Assembly: GCA_022539475.1 (NCBI GenBank)
Contig: VCMS01000037.1
Coordinates: 124,001 to 188,000, forward strand
DNA: 64,000 bases
Reading direction: 5' to 3'
From: Gracilaria domingensis
Lineage: Eukaryota > Rhodophyta > Florideophyceae > Gracilariales > Gracilariaceae
This document shows positions 16,413 through 26,000 of the stretch, piece by piece. Within the stretch, counting starts at the first letter, position 1; each line of letters begins with the position of its first letter. Made by a program: the position numbers and the translations under genes. The notes under the pieces are model-generated. The model did no database searches, was not told the origin of the DNA, and saw only the letters and a list, made by a program, of their open reading frames with translations.

Positions 16413-19400
16413 GATCCCGGGGGGTGCCGCGTAAGCGAGAGGTCGAAGGGAGTGAATCCGGTTGAGCGGTGAACCTGCAGGTTGTACCCGTACACCAACG
16501 GCTGGACCAACTTATCCCAGTCCTTCTGGTGCTCTGCTACGTAATGCCGCAAGCGGTTCACCAAAACCTTATTGAACCTTTCGGCCTGCCCGTTCGTCTG
16601 CGGATGATATGCCGTCGTGAGAGCGTGCGTAATACCGAGATCAGCAGAGAGCGACTCGAAGTACTTGGCGACGAACTGCGGGCCATTGTCGGTGAGGAGG
16701 TAAGTGGGAATCCCGTAAGGGTAGACCCAATTCTCGAGGAACGCGATAGCGATATCAGCGGCCTTCGTGTCCGACAGCGGTATGGCTCGAGTGAGCTTAG
16801 TAAAGCGGTCCGTTATCACCAATATGTATCTCTTTCCGCGTCCGGTTTTCGGCAATGGTCCGAGTATGTCCATGGCCACAAACTCGAAGGGACCCGTTGC
16901 CGGGAACAACTTCAAGTATTTTTGGTTCCTGAAATGAGTTCCGCGAACGGCTCGACACGGTTCACACCGAGAGACGGTCTCAAATACATGCTGCGACATG
17001 AGTGGCCAGTAGAAATCCCGACGTAGGGTGTAGTACATCTTGATTGCACCGGGGTGTCCAGCCAAGCGTTGGAAATGAGCGAGTTCAAGAACTCTTTCCC
17101 GTAGGGACTCCGGTACGACTCTCTGTACTGCTCCGTCGATCGGTGATATTCTGCACAGTATCCCGGAACGGTTGTAGTCAAACTGGGACTTAGGATCTCC
17201 GACGGATTCGGCCTTAGCTTTGCAGAAAGGGTCCCTCGCCTGGGCGGCAATGAACTCTTCAACCGTTATCGGAGTGACGTCAGGTTGCTCCGGGACGGTT
17301 GTGAATACATGCAAGGGCTCACCGTCATCGGTGATTGTTGGCCAGTTGATCAGCGCGTCCTTGATGACTTCTCCGTTAACGAGGACATCTGCCACAACAT
17401 AGTCCGTGTCGGTCTCCATCTCTTCTATGAACAGGCATGGGATTTCATCCTCCAAAGGCGTCTCATCATTTCCGTCGGTCGGCATCCGTGACACTGCGTC
17501 GGCAGGAAGATGTTTTATGCCGGGTCGGTAGTGCACCTCAAAGTCAAACTCTGCGAGGCGTAGACGCCACCTCGCGAGTCTTCCCGTAGCGTCGGTTATA
17601 TTGAGGAGCCAGCGCAAAGCGTTGTGATCCGTTCGAACTACAAAACGTTGTCCTTCCAGGTATGGCCTTAGAAGTAGCATGCTCCATACGATGGCCAGGC
17701 ACTCTCGCTCAGAGGTGCTGTAGTTCCTTTCCGGCGCGGTTAACGAACGGCTCCAGTATCCGATTGGGCGGTAGTCTTTCTCGTCTTCTTGCTGCTGTAG
17801 CAGAGTACATCCGACTTGACGGTCACAGGCGTCCGTCTCCAAGATGTAGGGCTTTCCGGGTTTCGGTAAAGATAGAATTGGAGGGGAGGTGAGCCTCTTC
17901 TTCAGTTCTTCGAACGCCTCCATATCTTCTTCCGAAAACGGTTCGAGGTCGACAGGTTGGTCCTTCTCAAGCTTCCGGTTCAGCGGGTGGGCGATCCTTG
18001 CAAAGTTCGGCACGAAGCGTCTGTAGACATTGGAGAGACCTAGGAACGCCCGGAGCTCGGTCTGTGTCCGTGGTGGTTTAGCTTTTGTCACAGCGTCACA
18101 AGTCTTCGACGCCACTTGAAGCTTCCCGGGTCGGATCACATGTCCCAGGTAATCAACTGCTGACTGGAAGAAGAAGCACTTCTTCAATTTCAGTGTTATT
18201 CCGGCTTCTCGGAGTAGGTCAAGTACCTTAGCTAGGTGTCGGTAATGATCCGTGACGGAGCTCGAGTAGATTATGACATCGTCGAGATACACGATAGCAA
18301 ATTGCCAACGAACCTTATTCAGGATGACATCTATAGCTCTTTGAAACGTCGCAGGGGCGTTCTTCAAACCAAATGGCATCCGAATAAAGCGGTAGAGACC
18401 CACGTGGGAGGTGAAAGTAGTTTTGTCCCTATCGGGCTTGTCTATTTCCACTTGCCAATACCCCGAGTTGGCGTCGAGGGTAGAGAACACTCTTGCGTCT
18501 CCCAGTGAATCAATGCATTCATCCATCCGTGGTATCGGGTAAGAGTCACGAACTGTGACGGCGTTGAGCTTTCTGTAATCGATGCAGAAGCGCCAGGAGC
18601 CATCCTTCTTCAAGGCGATGACGACGGGGCTAGCCCACTCTGCCGAAGACGGTTCAATTACTCCTTCCCTCAACATCTTTGTGATTTGCTCCTTCTCCCA
18701 TTCTCGGGCCTTCTGACCGGATCGGTAGGGGGCTTGGTGCACTGGACGTGCATCAGGATCTAGTTCAATCCGATGTTTTGCGGCCGAGATTGTTCCCAAG
18801 TGTCCGTCCCACATATCAGCGTACTCGGAAAGCAGCTGAATGATCTTATTCCGCTGCGGCTCGTACTCTTCACCGATGTGCACTGTCGATGTCCAGTCCG
18901 CTTCCGGTGACTCAATCTCGTCTTTTGTACCCCCCTTCTTAGGGCTGTCGACGTCCTCGTCGACTTGTGTGATAGTGGGGTTGGTGATGGAGAAAAGAGC
19001 AGCGGGGGCTGGTTGAGCTTCGCCGACTACGGTGTTTTTCGATAGAGTTGTGGGTCGTTCGCTCATGTTGGCCACCAATACATGGAATGGCCGGTTCGGA
19101 AGAACTTCCATCACTCCATTTGCCAGTAGTTGCAGGTTCCGGCGAACGGTTTGAATCTTGTTCTGTAAGTAAACCATTCCACTTGTATCGGTTTGAACCA
19201 AGACAGCCGTCTCAGACATAGGAGGGAGCATGATGGAGCGAGCGACACGAAGCTTCTGTGATGCCGTGTGTCTCGGGATGCGAGCGGGGATGGGCTTCCC
19301 ATCTCGAGAACCTTTGTGTGCGTCAAGAAGGGCAACGGGTGGTGAGTTGTAGAACGAAATTTTCCGTTCCCCGGGGTAGATCGCTTTGATGTATCGATCT

Positions 19401-19747
19401 ATAAAGGATGTGCCCAGGATACAGTCCACTGCCAGGTTGGAAGATACAAGGAACCGGATCCGTACCTTCAAGTTACCGAGTCGGATATCCAGGGGTATTA
19501 CGCCGAGAATATTCATCGAACGGTTGGAGGCATCCGATACACGGGGAGCCTTGATCGGTAATAACTGAGACTCCCATCCGGGCGGTAAAGCGCGGGTGTG
19601 TACCAGGTTTGGGGATGCTCCTGTGTCCAGAACACTTGTGATCATCCGTGTTAGGCGGGGCTTGTGATAGAGGGCTGTCAGGACTTTGTAGTTCTGACTC
19701 CTAAACAAGTAAACCGGTTCGGAAGTGTCAATCTCACAGTTCAACAC
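16337..19747 (-). CDS. Element A pol: protease, reverse transcriptase, RNase H, integrase
   Basis: 1136 codons from the GTG used here; the frame is open upstream into the gag end. Order: aspartic protease (LDTGASPNLV), reverse transcriptase (FCIDYRKLNAV, YLDDVIIYS), RNase H (ILETDACDRQVGC, TDHNALRWLL), HHCC-bearing integrase N-terminus (GHPGAIKMYY...CEPC) and catalytic core (MDILGPLP, LTDNGPQF, NGQAERFNKV with D, D and E in place). The order PR-RT-RH-IN is Ty3/gypsy. It acts in virus-like particles and the nucleus to copy and insert the element. It leaves the integrase frame after a C-rich run near 16419 and ends out of frame at 16337. Confidence 0.95.
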   Translation of the reverse strand: MLNCEIDTSEPVYLFRSQNYKVLTALYHKPRLTRMITSVLDTGASPNLVHTRALPPGWESQLLPIKAPRVSDASNRSMNILGVIPLDIRLGNLKVRIRFLVSSNLAVDCILGTSFIDRYIKAIYPGERKISFYNSPPVALLDAHKGSRDGKPIPARIPRHTASQKLRVARSIMLPPMSETAVLVQTDTSGMVYLQNKIQTVRRNLQLLANGVMEVLPNRPFHVLVANMSERPTTLSKNTVVGEAQPAPAALFSITNPTITQVDEDVDSPKKGGTKDEIESPEADWTSTVHIGEEYEPQRNKIIQLLSEYADMWDGHLGTISAAKHRIELDPDARPVHQAPYRSGQKAREWEKEQITKMLREGVIEPSSAEWASPVVIALKKDGSWRFCIDYRKLNAVTVRDSYPIPRMDECIDSLGDARVFSTLDANSGYWQVEIDKPDRDKTTFTSHVGLYRFIRMPFGLKNAPATFQRAIDVILNKVRWQFAIVYLDDVIIYSSSVTDHYRHLAKVLDLLREAGITLKLKKCFFFQSAVDYLGHVIRPGKLQVASKTCDAVTKAKPPRTQTELRAFLGLSNVYRRFVPNFARIAHPLNRKLEKDQPVDLEPFSEEDMEAFEELKKRLTSPPILSLPKPGKPYILETDACDRQVGCTLLQQQEDEKDYRPIGYWSRSLTAPERNYSTSERECLAIVWSMLLLRPYLEGQRFVVRTDHNALRWLLNITDATGRLARWRLRLAEFDFEVHYRPGIKHLPADAVSRMPTDGNDETPLEDEIPCLFIEEMETDTDYVVADVLVNGEVIKDALINWPTITDDGEPLHVFTTVPEQPDVTPITVEEFIAAQARDPFCKAKAESVGDPKSQFDYNRSGILCRISPIDGAVQRVVPESLRERVLELAHFQRLAGHPGAIKMYYTLRRDFYWPLMSQHVFETVSRCEPCRAVRGTHFRNQKYLKLFPATGPFEFVAMDILGPLPKTGRGKRYILVITDRFTKLTRAIPLSDTKAADIAIAFLENWVYPYGIPTYLLTDNGPQFVAKYFESLSADLGITHALTTAYHPQTNGQAERFNKVLVNRLRHYVAEHQKDWDKLVQPLVYGYNLQVHRSTGFTPFDLSLTRHPPGSCSTSLRQLSRKRHLCTRQRQNPVA
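18930..18942 (-). promoter_or_regulatory. Third copy of the polypurine tract core, inside pol
   Basis: CTAAGAAGGGGGG on the element strand, followed by T as in the 3' tract, making a 14-nt match. It lies between the protease and reverse transcriptase coding parts (codons for SPKKGG). It is a candidate central polypurine tract. Confidence 0.5.
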
Positions 19748-19836
19748 TTCATGATGGAGTCCTTCTTCCGCAACGGCTTTCCGTTCAACGGCTGGACCTC
19801 CATTGAGGCTGTCATCCTTGACAGGGCGCGGCGCCT

Positions 19837-22206
19837 CTACGCGTCCTGCTGAGCGTTTTCCTCCTCTTCAGGATGATGTGGTTCTTCCTCCTCCAGGATA
19901 AAGGCCGAACGGCGGGGACTTCTATTGGCTGGTTGAGAACTTCCGGGGATCGGAGCGCTATTGTCGGCGCGACTTCTCTGGCTACCGACATTACCGGGTC
20001 GACGTGCCTGGCCTCCAGTAAATGGCATCCGACGGCGGAAATAACCTTCATCAACCCGATGGGTGTAATTTTGCTCACGTTGCTGGAGCAACTTGTTCCG
20101 GACTTCGGCAGGCATCCACTCGCAGCAAGGGCGGGTAGTTGACAAGCATAAACGACATGCTGGGTTCCGGTTCGGGTCAAAGGATTGTCGAGGGGTTTGG
20201 TATGCCGAGTACGGTGTTGAAGGCATCGTGCTCTGACCCATCTGGGAAGGTGAAGCGGTACTTGTCGCTGGTATCGACGGGAAGGAGACGCTCGGCGAGG
20301 GCAACACTGCTAGGGCCTCTCCAGCCTGGTCTTCTACTACTCCGGACTCCGTACTAGTATCCGTTTCGGTAAGGAGAGCTCGCGTACGCGACTTGCGTGC
20401 GTCACGGGCTTTCTCGATCGTGGAATGAACCTTCTTTCCGCCACGGTGAGTATCTCCTAGACCTTCTGCAAATAGTACCAACTGCCTGAATCCGATCTTC
20501 GGGTGTGTTGCAGAATGATTGCGGACCGAAGCGCGGATCGCTGGTAGTAAACCTTCCACGAATAAAGCCTTCAAACGCGAATCAGTGAATATATTACCGC
20601 AGCGGAGATTCTTCTTCCACAAGCGGTCCGAGAATTCACTTTCCGTAATTCCGGAACTCTGCCGATAATAAGTTGTTATATCGTGATACGCTTCCGCGAT
20701 GACTTCGTCAGTAGCGTACGTCTCCAGAAGATGGTTCACGACCTCCGGATAGGATCGTAGAAGCTCATCGTCCTCATCCGAATCCACGGCTCCTGACTCG
20801 CCCGAGATACGGTTCTTGACGAGCTCTAAAGCCGAGCTGGATGTGAAAAACTGGAAGAGCCAGACTGCAGCTCCTTCGTGAATGCCGTTCTGGTTGCATG
20901 CGGTTTTAAACGCACTGAGAAACTTGAGGACCGTGATCGGATCGTTCCCACTGAACTTCTCGGGAATCTGCAATGCCATCCGTTTAGCGGACTTCGCGAC
21001 TGTCCGGGCCACTTTAGCATTGTACCTTCCGGAACGGTTCATCAAGCGGTAGGTCTTGAAGCTCAGGACCTTGGCGAACTCCCGATTGTTCGGCTTGATT
21101 CGCCGGATACGGGAGACATCAGATTCGTCTTCCGTATCACTGGATTGACTCGAATCAGAGTCAGAATGCTCCGAGTCGGTATCGGAGTCGGAGTTTCCAT
21201 AACGAGTATGACGCGACCCTCGACGCTTCCTATTACGGTTCTTCCTTTTGTTACGCTTCTTTTTGTCCGGGTTCGGGATGACGTTCGGCGTGCCCCGCGC
21301 AGTCTCCCTACTGCGGAGGAGGCCATCCGAATCCGGTACCAGAACTGGATCGACGTTCGACGTGCCCCGCACAAGTTCTTGATTGTGGAGGAGGCCATCC
21401 GAGTTCGGGTTCATCCGAGCCGGTAAGGGGTTCGACGTGCCTCGAATGGTATCTGCTTCATTGAGGAGCCCTTTCAACCTCGGGTTTCGAGCGACGTTCG
21501 ACGTGCCCACCGCGATCTGCCCATCACGGGGGAGGCCGCCCGCATTGTATACTTCATCCCTTGAGGGTTCAGCGCGAGTTGCCCTGTCGGGGTGACCAAG
21601 TTGCTGCACCACATCCCTTGCGGGTGGAGGTTGAGGGTATGATCCAGCAGGCAGTAGGCGATGCCTGCGGAGTTGGTTCGCGACTTCACTTTCCACAGTT
21701 TCAACCACCACATCGGTTACAACCGAAGCATTCCGAAGACGGGTGGACACAGTCTCCACGATCACAGGGAGCTGCGTTTCTATACCGGACCGGACCCGTT
21801 GTTCAAGGACACTGTCTACCTGAACAGGCACACGATTAGAGAGTTCCTCCGTTAACCACCTCTCTAACTGGGGTAGGAGGGAGGCAAAATCCGAGACGGT
21901 CGCTGCGTCTAACATGGCGGAGATTGCCGATTCGGGGCCACGGGTCTGCACACGAGGTGCTGGTCCAGGGTCTCCTCTTCTAACTTCCGTGTTCTGGGGT
22001 GCTTCTCCGGTGCGGCGGAGCAAACGCTCCGGGTTATCCACTTGTGGTACGAGTCCTTGCGGCTCACTGCGGCTACTGTTCGACCGCGGGGGCGGGAGAG
22101 AGAGCGCAGGTGGGTTCGATTCGGCCCTGCCGGTAGTCACACGAGCCGAAACAGACTTTGGACGAGCAAGCTCGTCGAGCCGAGAGGACTTCGACTTTGA
22201 AGACAT
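19837..22206 (-). CDS. Element A Gag
   Basis: 789 aa. An N-terminal Ser/Pro/Arg-rich part is followed by about four repeats of a ~27-aa unit ending in RGTSN or RGTPN, a Lys/Arg-rich tract, an Asp/Ser acidic tract, then a helical retrotransposon-Gag-like region (~400-600; e.g. IPEKFSGNDPITVLKFLSAF). There is no classical CCHC zinc knuckle; only a Cys cluster (CRLCLSTTRPCCEW) near residue 690. The protein ends in an acidic EEEE-rich tail. Pol lies in the -1 frame; a TGA in the pol frame at 19868-19870 limits the shift to 19840-19867. Confidence 0.85.
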   Translation of the reverse strand: MSSKSKSSRLDELARPKSVSARVTTGRAESNPPALSLPPPRSNSSRSEPQGLVPQVDNPERLLRRTGEAPQNTEVRRGDPGPAPRVQTRGPESAISAMLDAATVSDFASLLPQLERWLTEELSNRVPVQVDSVLEQRVRSGIETQLPVIVETVSTRLRNASVVTDVVVETVESEVANQLRRHRLLPAGSYPQPPPARDVVQQLGHPDRATRAEPSRDEVYNAGGLPRDGQIAVGTSNVARNPRLKGLLNEADTIRGTSNPLPARMNPNSDGLLHNQELVRGTSNVDPVLVPDSDGLLRSRETARGTPNVIPNPDKKKRNKRKNRNRKRRGSRHTRYGNSDSDTDSEHSDSDSSQSSDTEDESDVSRIRRIKPNNREFAKVLSFKTYRLMNRSGRYNAKVARTVAKSAKRMALQIPEKFSGNDPITVLKFLSAFKTACNQNGIHEGAAVWLFQFFTSSSALELVKNRISGESGAVDSDEDDELLRSYPEVVNHLLETYATDEVIAEAYHDITTYYRQSSGITESEFSDRLWKKNLRCGNIFTDSRLKALFVEGLLPAIRASVRNHSATHPKIGFRQLVLFAEGLGDTHRGGKKVHSTIEKARDARKSRTRALLTETDTSTESGVVEDQAGEALAVLPSPSVSFPSIPATSTASPSQMGQSTMPSTPYSAYQTPRQSFDPNRNPACRLCLSTTRPCCEWMPAEVRNKLLQQREQNYTHRVDEGYFRRRMPFTGGQARRPGNVGSQRSRADNSAPIPGSSQPANRSPRRSAFILEEEEPHHPEEEENAQQDA
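19855..19861 (-). promoter_or_regulatory. Candidate -1 frameshift site at the gag-pol junction
   Basis: GGAAAAC on the element strand lies within the 28-nt window between the upstream stop of the pol frame and the gag stop. Read as G GAA AAC, a -1 slip gives GGA AAA. It is not a canonical XXXYYYZ heptamer, so this is tentative. Confidence 0.35.
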
Positions 22207-22283
22207 GAGGGGTTGTGCAGCTTTTTAGGCTACTCCTTACTTCCGATACGGCAAAAACGAATCTATTCTTCCACGAGAAACCG

Positions 22284-22301
22284 TTCTAGGTCGGGAGACC
22301 A
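22284..22301 (-). promoter_or_regulatory. Candidate primer binding site of element A
   Basis: Two bases inside the 5' LTR (element sense) the strand reads TGGTCTCCCGACCTAGAA. TGG would pair with a tRNA CCA end. Which tRNA primes cannot be told from here. Confidence 0.5.
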
Positions 22302-22303
22302 GT

Positions 22304-22858
22304 TGTGAGATAGTGCGCACAAGCGACTACTCAAGAGAATGTCCAGGAACGGTGGTGTGGATGCGCGGCACACGGGGTGTAAGGCCGTGTGAGCTGCCGA
22401 GTCGGAAAAGACGGTCGTTGAAGGTGCGGAGTAGTCCACGGCACTCTGTGGTGAAACCGAGTACGGAGACACGCGCAGTCCAGAAAAGGTACCACGCGCC
22501 TAGCCAGAGAGCCGGTGCAACGGTAGTGATATCGCCGCAGAACAGCCTGTGCAGGTCTTAGACAAGCTGGGTTCCTACTACGACTTAGGATCCGTGCCAC
22601 GGGAAACAAGACGAAGAACCTAGTAGGAAGCACCTTGGTTTACTGTCATGGTGGCCACAGCCGAGCTGGCGAAAATAAATACCTATTCCGCCGTCGACAC
22701 ACACGTGTACGACTTACCGATCACGGGGCACTAGTTGCCACCGGCATACGCGTGGACTACTACTACTACTACTAATATGTCTACTACAACAACGCCATCC
22801 GGCGAGCGGGTTTCCTTACAGTGTCAACATTGCAACCGTCACGGCTCAGTATCTTACA
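22304..22858 (-). repeat. Element A LTR (5' LTR in element sense)
   Basis: 555 bp, same ends and length as 12336-12890; the translated frames in both copies are identical. Confidence 0.95.
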
Positions 22859-22863
22859 GTTTG

Positions 22864-23014
22864 GCTTCTGCCGCACTCTATCTACGTAAGCTTATATTTG
22901 GCTAGTGCTTCTTCGTCCGATTGGACTGGTACTCTACGAGAGCAAACTTTATTTTCATTGTTTTTGCCCCCTTTGGCTGTAACCGCCGGCGCCATCACAA
23001 AAATGGCGTTTTCA
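22864..23014 (+). repeat. Element B 5' LTR, second part
   Basis: The last 151 bp of the interrupted 5' LTR, equal to 30990-31140. It ends aaaATGGCGTTTTCA, so the gag-pol start codon lies inside the LTR. Confidence 0.95.
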
Positions 23015-26000
23015 TGGTACTCTCGCCGAGGTGCCCTTGGCCTCGATACTATGGACACCTCGACGCCTCTCTTCGACGGATACAATTCCGATGTTCGTCG
23101 ATTTCTCTTTTTCTTCGAGAACGTTGCCACCCGTGGAAAGCCTGATGAGGAGCGTTCCTCCGAAATCTTGGGCTTCCTAAGTGGTGACGCCTTCGATCAT
23201 TATTATAATAATTTCTCTGTAGATGGCGTGCTCACCCCGAACGCGGCCAACTACATATCAGTTAAGAAGTCCCTGCTCGATCGCTTTGGCGCTGCTGAGG
23301 AACCCGAGGAGTATATCCGAGAAGCTGTGACTGCCCGTTTGGACTACGGTGATCTCCTTGGTTCCCTCCAGCGCATGGACGCTTGCTTCGACAAGGCCGA
23401 GTTCAACGCGAAGGCCAAGTTCGGCCTTCTCCGTAAAGCGGTTATGGAGTACGCAGACCTAGCTCAGTTTGTGATATTCCGCGGAGCAAGCGACTATAAG
23501 TCGTTGAAAGACCTCATCAAATCCTTTGTGGCCGGCAAAAAGGCCCTCGGAGCAGGTGGTTCACTGGCGTTTATGCCTCCTCCGAAGAAAGTGTTACAAA
23601 GGAGGCCCGTCGACCCTTCTGATAGGGATCCCACTGCAGACAAGGTGGATCAGCTAGCTAGTCAGCTTGCAGAACTCACTCTCTTGATGAAGAAGAAGTC
23701 AGGACCACCTCCGAAGGCTGATGGAGAGCAAGTTTGTGGCTACTGTCAGAAGCCTGGTCACTTTTCTACTCGCTGTCCACAGAATCCGCATCGCGATACG
23801 CGTTGTGGGGGTTGTGGAAAGATGGGACATTCCATCGCAACGTGTTGGAAGCGCCATTCGGAAAAGAAGGTCCGTTTCGATGCCGAAAATCAGAAAGAAA
23901 TCCCGGAAGTTCCCAGACCCAACCAAGTTTCTGTAGTCACCGAGGATGACGTTCAGGATCGCGAGACTGTAGCGATGGCCAAACGAGCCGCTGATGGCGC
24001 CCCATTGCCAAAGCAGGCCCGCCTGGAACATCGGGTTGGTGTCAAGGAGCTTCTGAACCCAGCAAGCGACACCCCATTTCGCTTGATTCGCTCAGCTACG
24101 CGTAATCGATCCGGGAAGCCTAAGAAGGCCTCCACAAAGAAGCTCTCTGGTAAGTCAATGCTCCAGGAGCACGCCGGAAAGTATAACGTAATGGAGGAGC
24201 TCGCGAATGCCCCGACCGGGCTCACATTCGGTCAACTCATTCGCGGGGACGCCGATGCGGCCAAGAAAGATCTGCGTCGAATCATCTCTGGCCGTTCAAC
24301 GACCAGAAAGGTCAATGCGACCCAGGTCGAGCGTGAAAACTCTCGTCTTAAGGTTGTGCCTATTACAGTCTATGGGACCATGACCCAAGCCCTCCTGGAC
24401 TCTGGCGCTGTCCCGAATCTAATGTCAGCAGAACTAGCGGACCATCTGCTACTGACACCGAACCCCACTGAAAGGACGATTAAAGTAGCTGATGGCAATG
24501 TTGCCCGCATTCGTGGTACTCTAGAGGGCGTTCCTGTAAGGTTCGATGACCTCCGAGTATCCCTCGAGTTTCTTGTTATCGAGAAGCCCCCCTTCGATGT
24601 AATCATCGGGAACCCCACGCTAGAAAAGCTGCATGCCTGTATCGATCTTGGTACACAAGAAGTCACCATGAGTTACAACAAGAAGCACGTCGTTATAGGA
24701 CTCGACTCCGATCGTTCCGGATTAGAAGCATTTGTCCCGTTGTCTGAGACAGATAGCGAAGATTTCACGTCAGACTCTGATGCTATCCCGTCTGACTCTG
24801 AAGATGAGTCGGAGGACTTTGCTAACCTCCCCCTTCCAAAGCAGCGAACAACTGGTGGCGCCGAAGTGACCCTAGTGGCAGTAATGGAAAGGGATGGGGA
24901 CGCAGGATCCCAGGATGGCGAAGAGGAGAACGATGGTGAGGAAGAACCCGCCAATGTGACAGCGCAGCCCACCCAAGCCGGGCCGTTCGAAGGACCTCAA
25001 GTATCTGACCAAGCCCGTCGACCGACTCAGGCTGAAGATTCCAACGGCCCTAACTTCACCTGGCGTACCATCGGGACTCAGATCCATCTGGATAGTTTGA
25101 CCGCGGAGCGTGGGGAGAACCCTCATGCAAATAATGTGCATATTGCCGGACCCGATGGCCCACAAATTCCTCCAGAGGGAGAAAGGGTGGCAGTCGGACC
25201 AGCACCGCGTCAGCAATCCCAGCTGATCTCCCAGTATGATGATGACGAGGATCGACGATTCGAAGACGCGGAGGAAGAAGTGCAGGCAGATCCCCCTGTC
25301 GAAGAAAGGTCCGGACCCAATCCCTCCTCCTTCCAGAGCGAGTCTACGGATACCAGCGTACAGCCAGAAGATGTGAATGTCGTGATTCCTACAAGTATTG
25401 CACCCAGAGCTAATAACGCCAGCGAGGACAGTGAAGTCCGGCCTCCTGACGATGGGCCCGTAGGTGAAAGCCCGGCGGAGTTCCCAGACGGTAGTGACGA
25501 TGAGGACGACTCCTCACCGGAGGAAGTAGACCTCATTGGCTCACCACTCTACCGCGACTCTGACCTTACCATCCCGATCAGAGACGAAGTAGTTCTGCTT
25601 CCTTTAGCCGAAGGACAGTCAGTTACTGACTTCTTGGACGTGCGGGTTCAATTGCGACATCCAGTACCGTCACCCGCGCGTCCCCCTCATCTAGAAGCAC
25701 AGAACTTACCGCTCAACCGCGTAGGAATACTGGAGGACGACGACTCCGGCGGTTATGTCATAGCATTTGAAGAAGAACTACCTCCGGACGAAATCGACGC
25801 CCAGACCCCGGGAGATGATGAGCATTCACAAGACCCAAGCCGCGACGAGGAAGTTGTGGCCGAGCCTACGTGCCCAGCGCAAGACATTGAGTATTCTCTG
25901 CAAGATCCAATTGCGCAAGATTCACTCGGTCGCACGCTCGACCGACGTGATTACCCCCCCGACACCAACAAGGAGGAGGTGATTCTAGAACGGATCTCTC

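Larger units (their letters stand above)
12331..22863 (-). mobile_element. Element A: Ty3/gypsy chromodomain-type LTR retrotransposon nested in element B's LTR
   Basis: The element proper is 12336-22858, flanked by the target duplication GTTTG (12331-12335 and 22859-22863). The two 555-bp LTRs (12336-12890, 22304-22858) start TGTGAGATAG and end GTATCTTACA and appear identical, so insertion is recent and younger than element B's. Gag, pol and an integrase tail with chromodomain run on the minus strand, with the primer site next to 22304 and the polypurine tract next to 12890. The element has a large extra region (12906-15503) between the chromodomain and the 3' LTR that carries an antisense frame of 580 codons. 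Confidence 0.95.
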
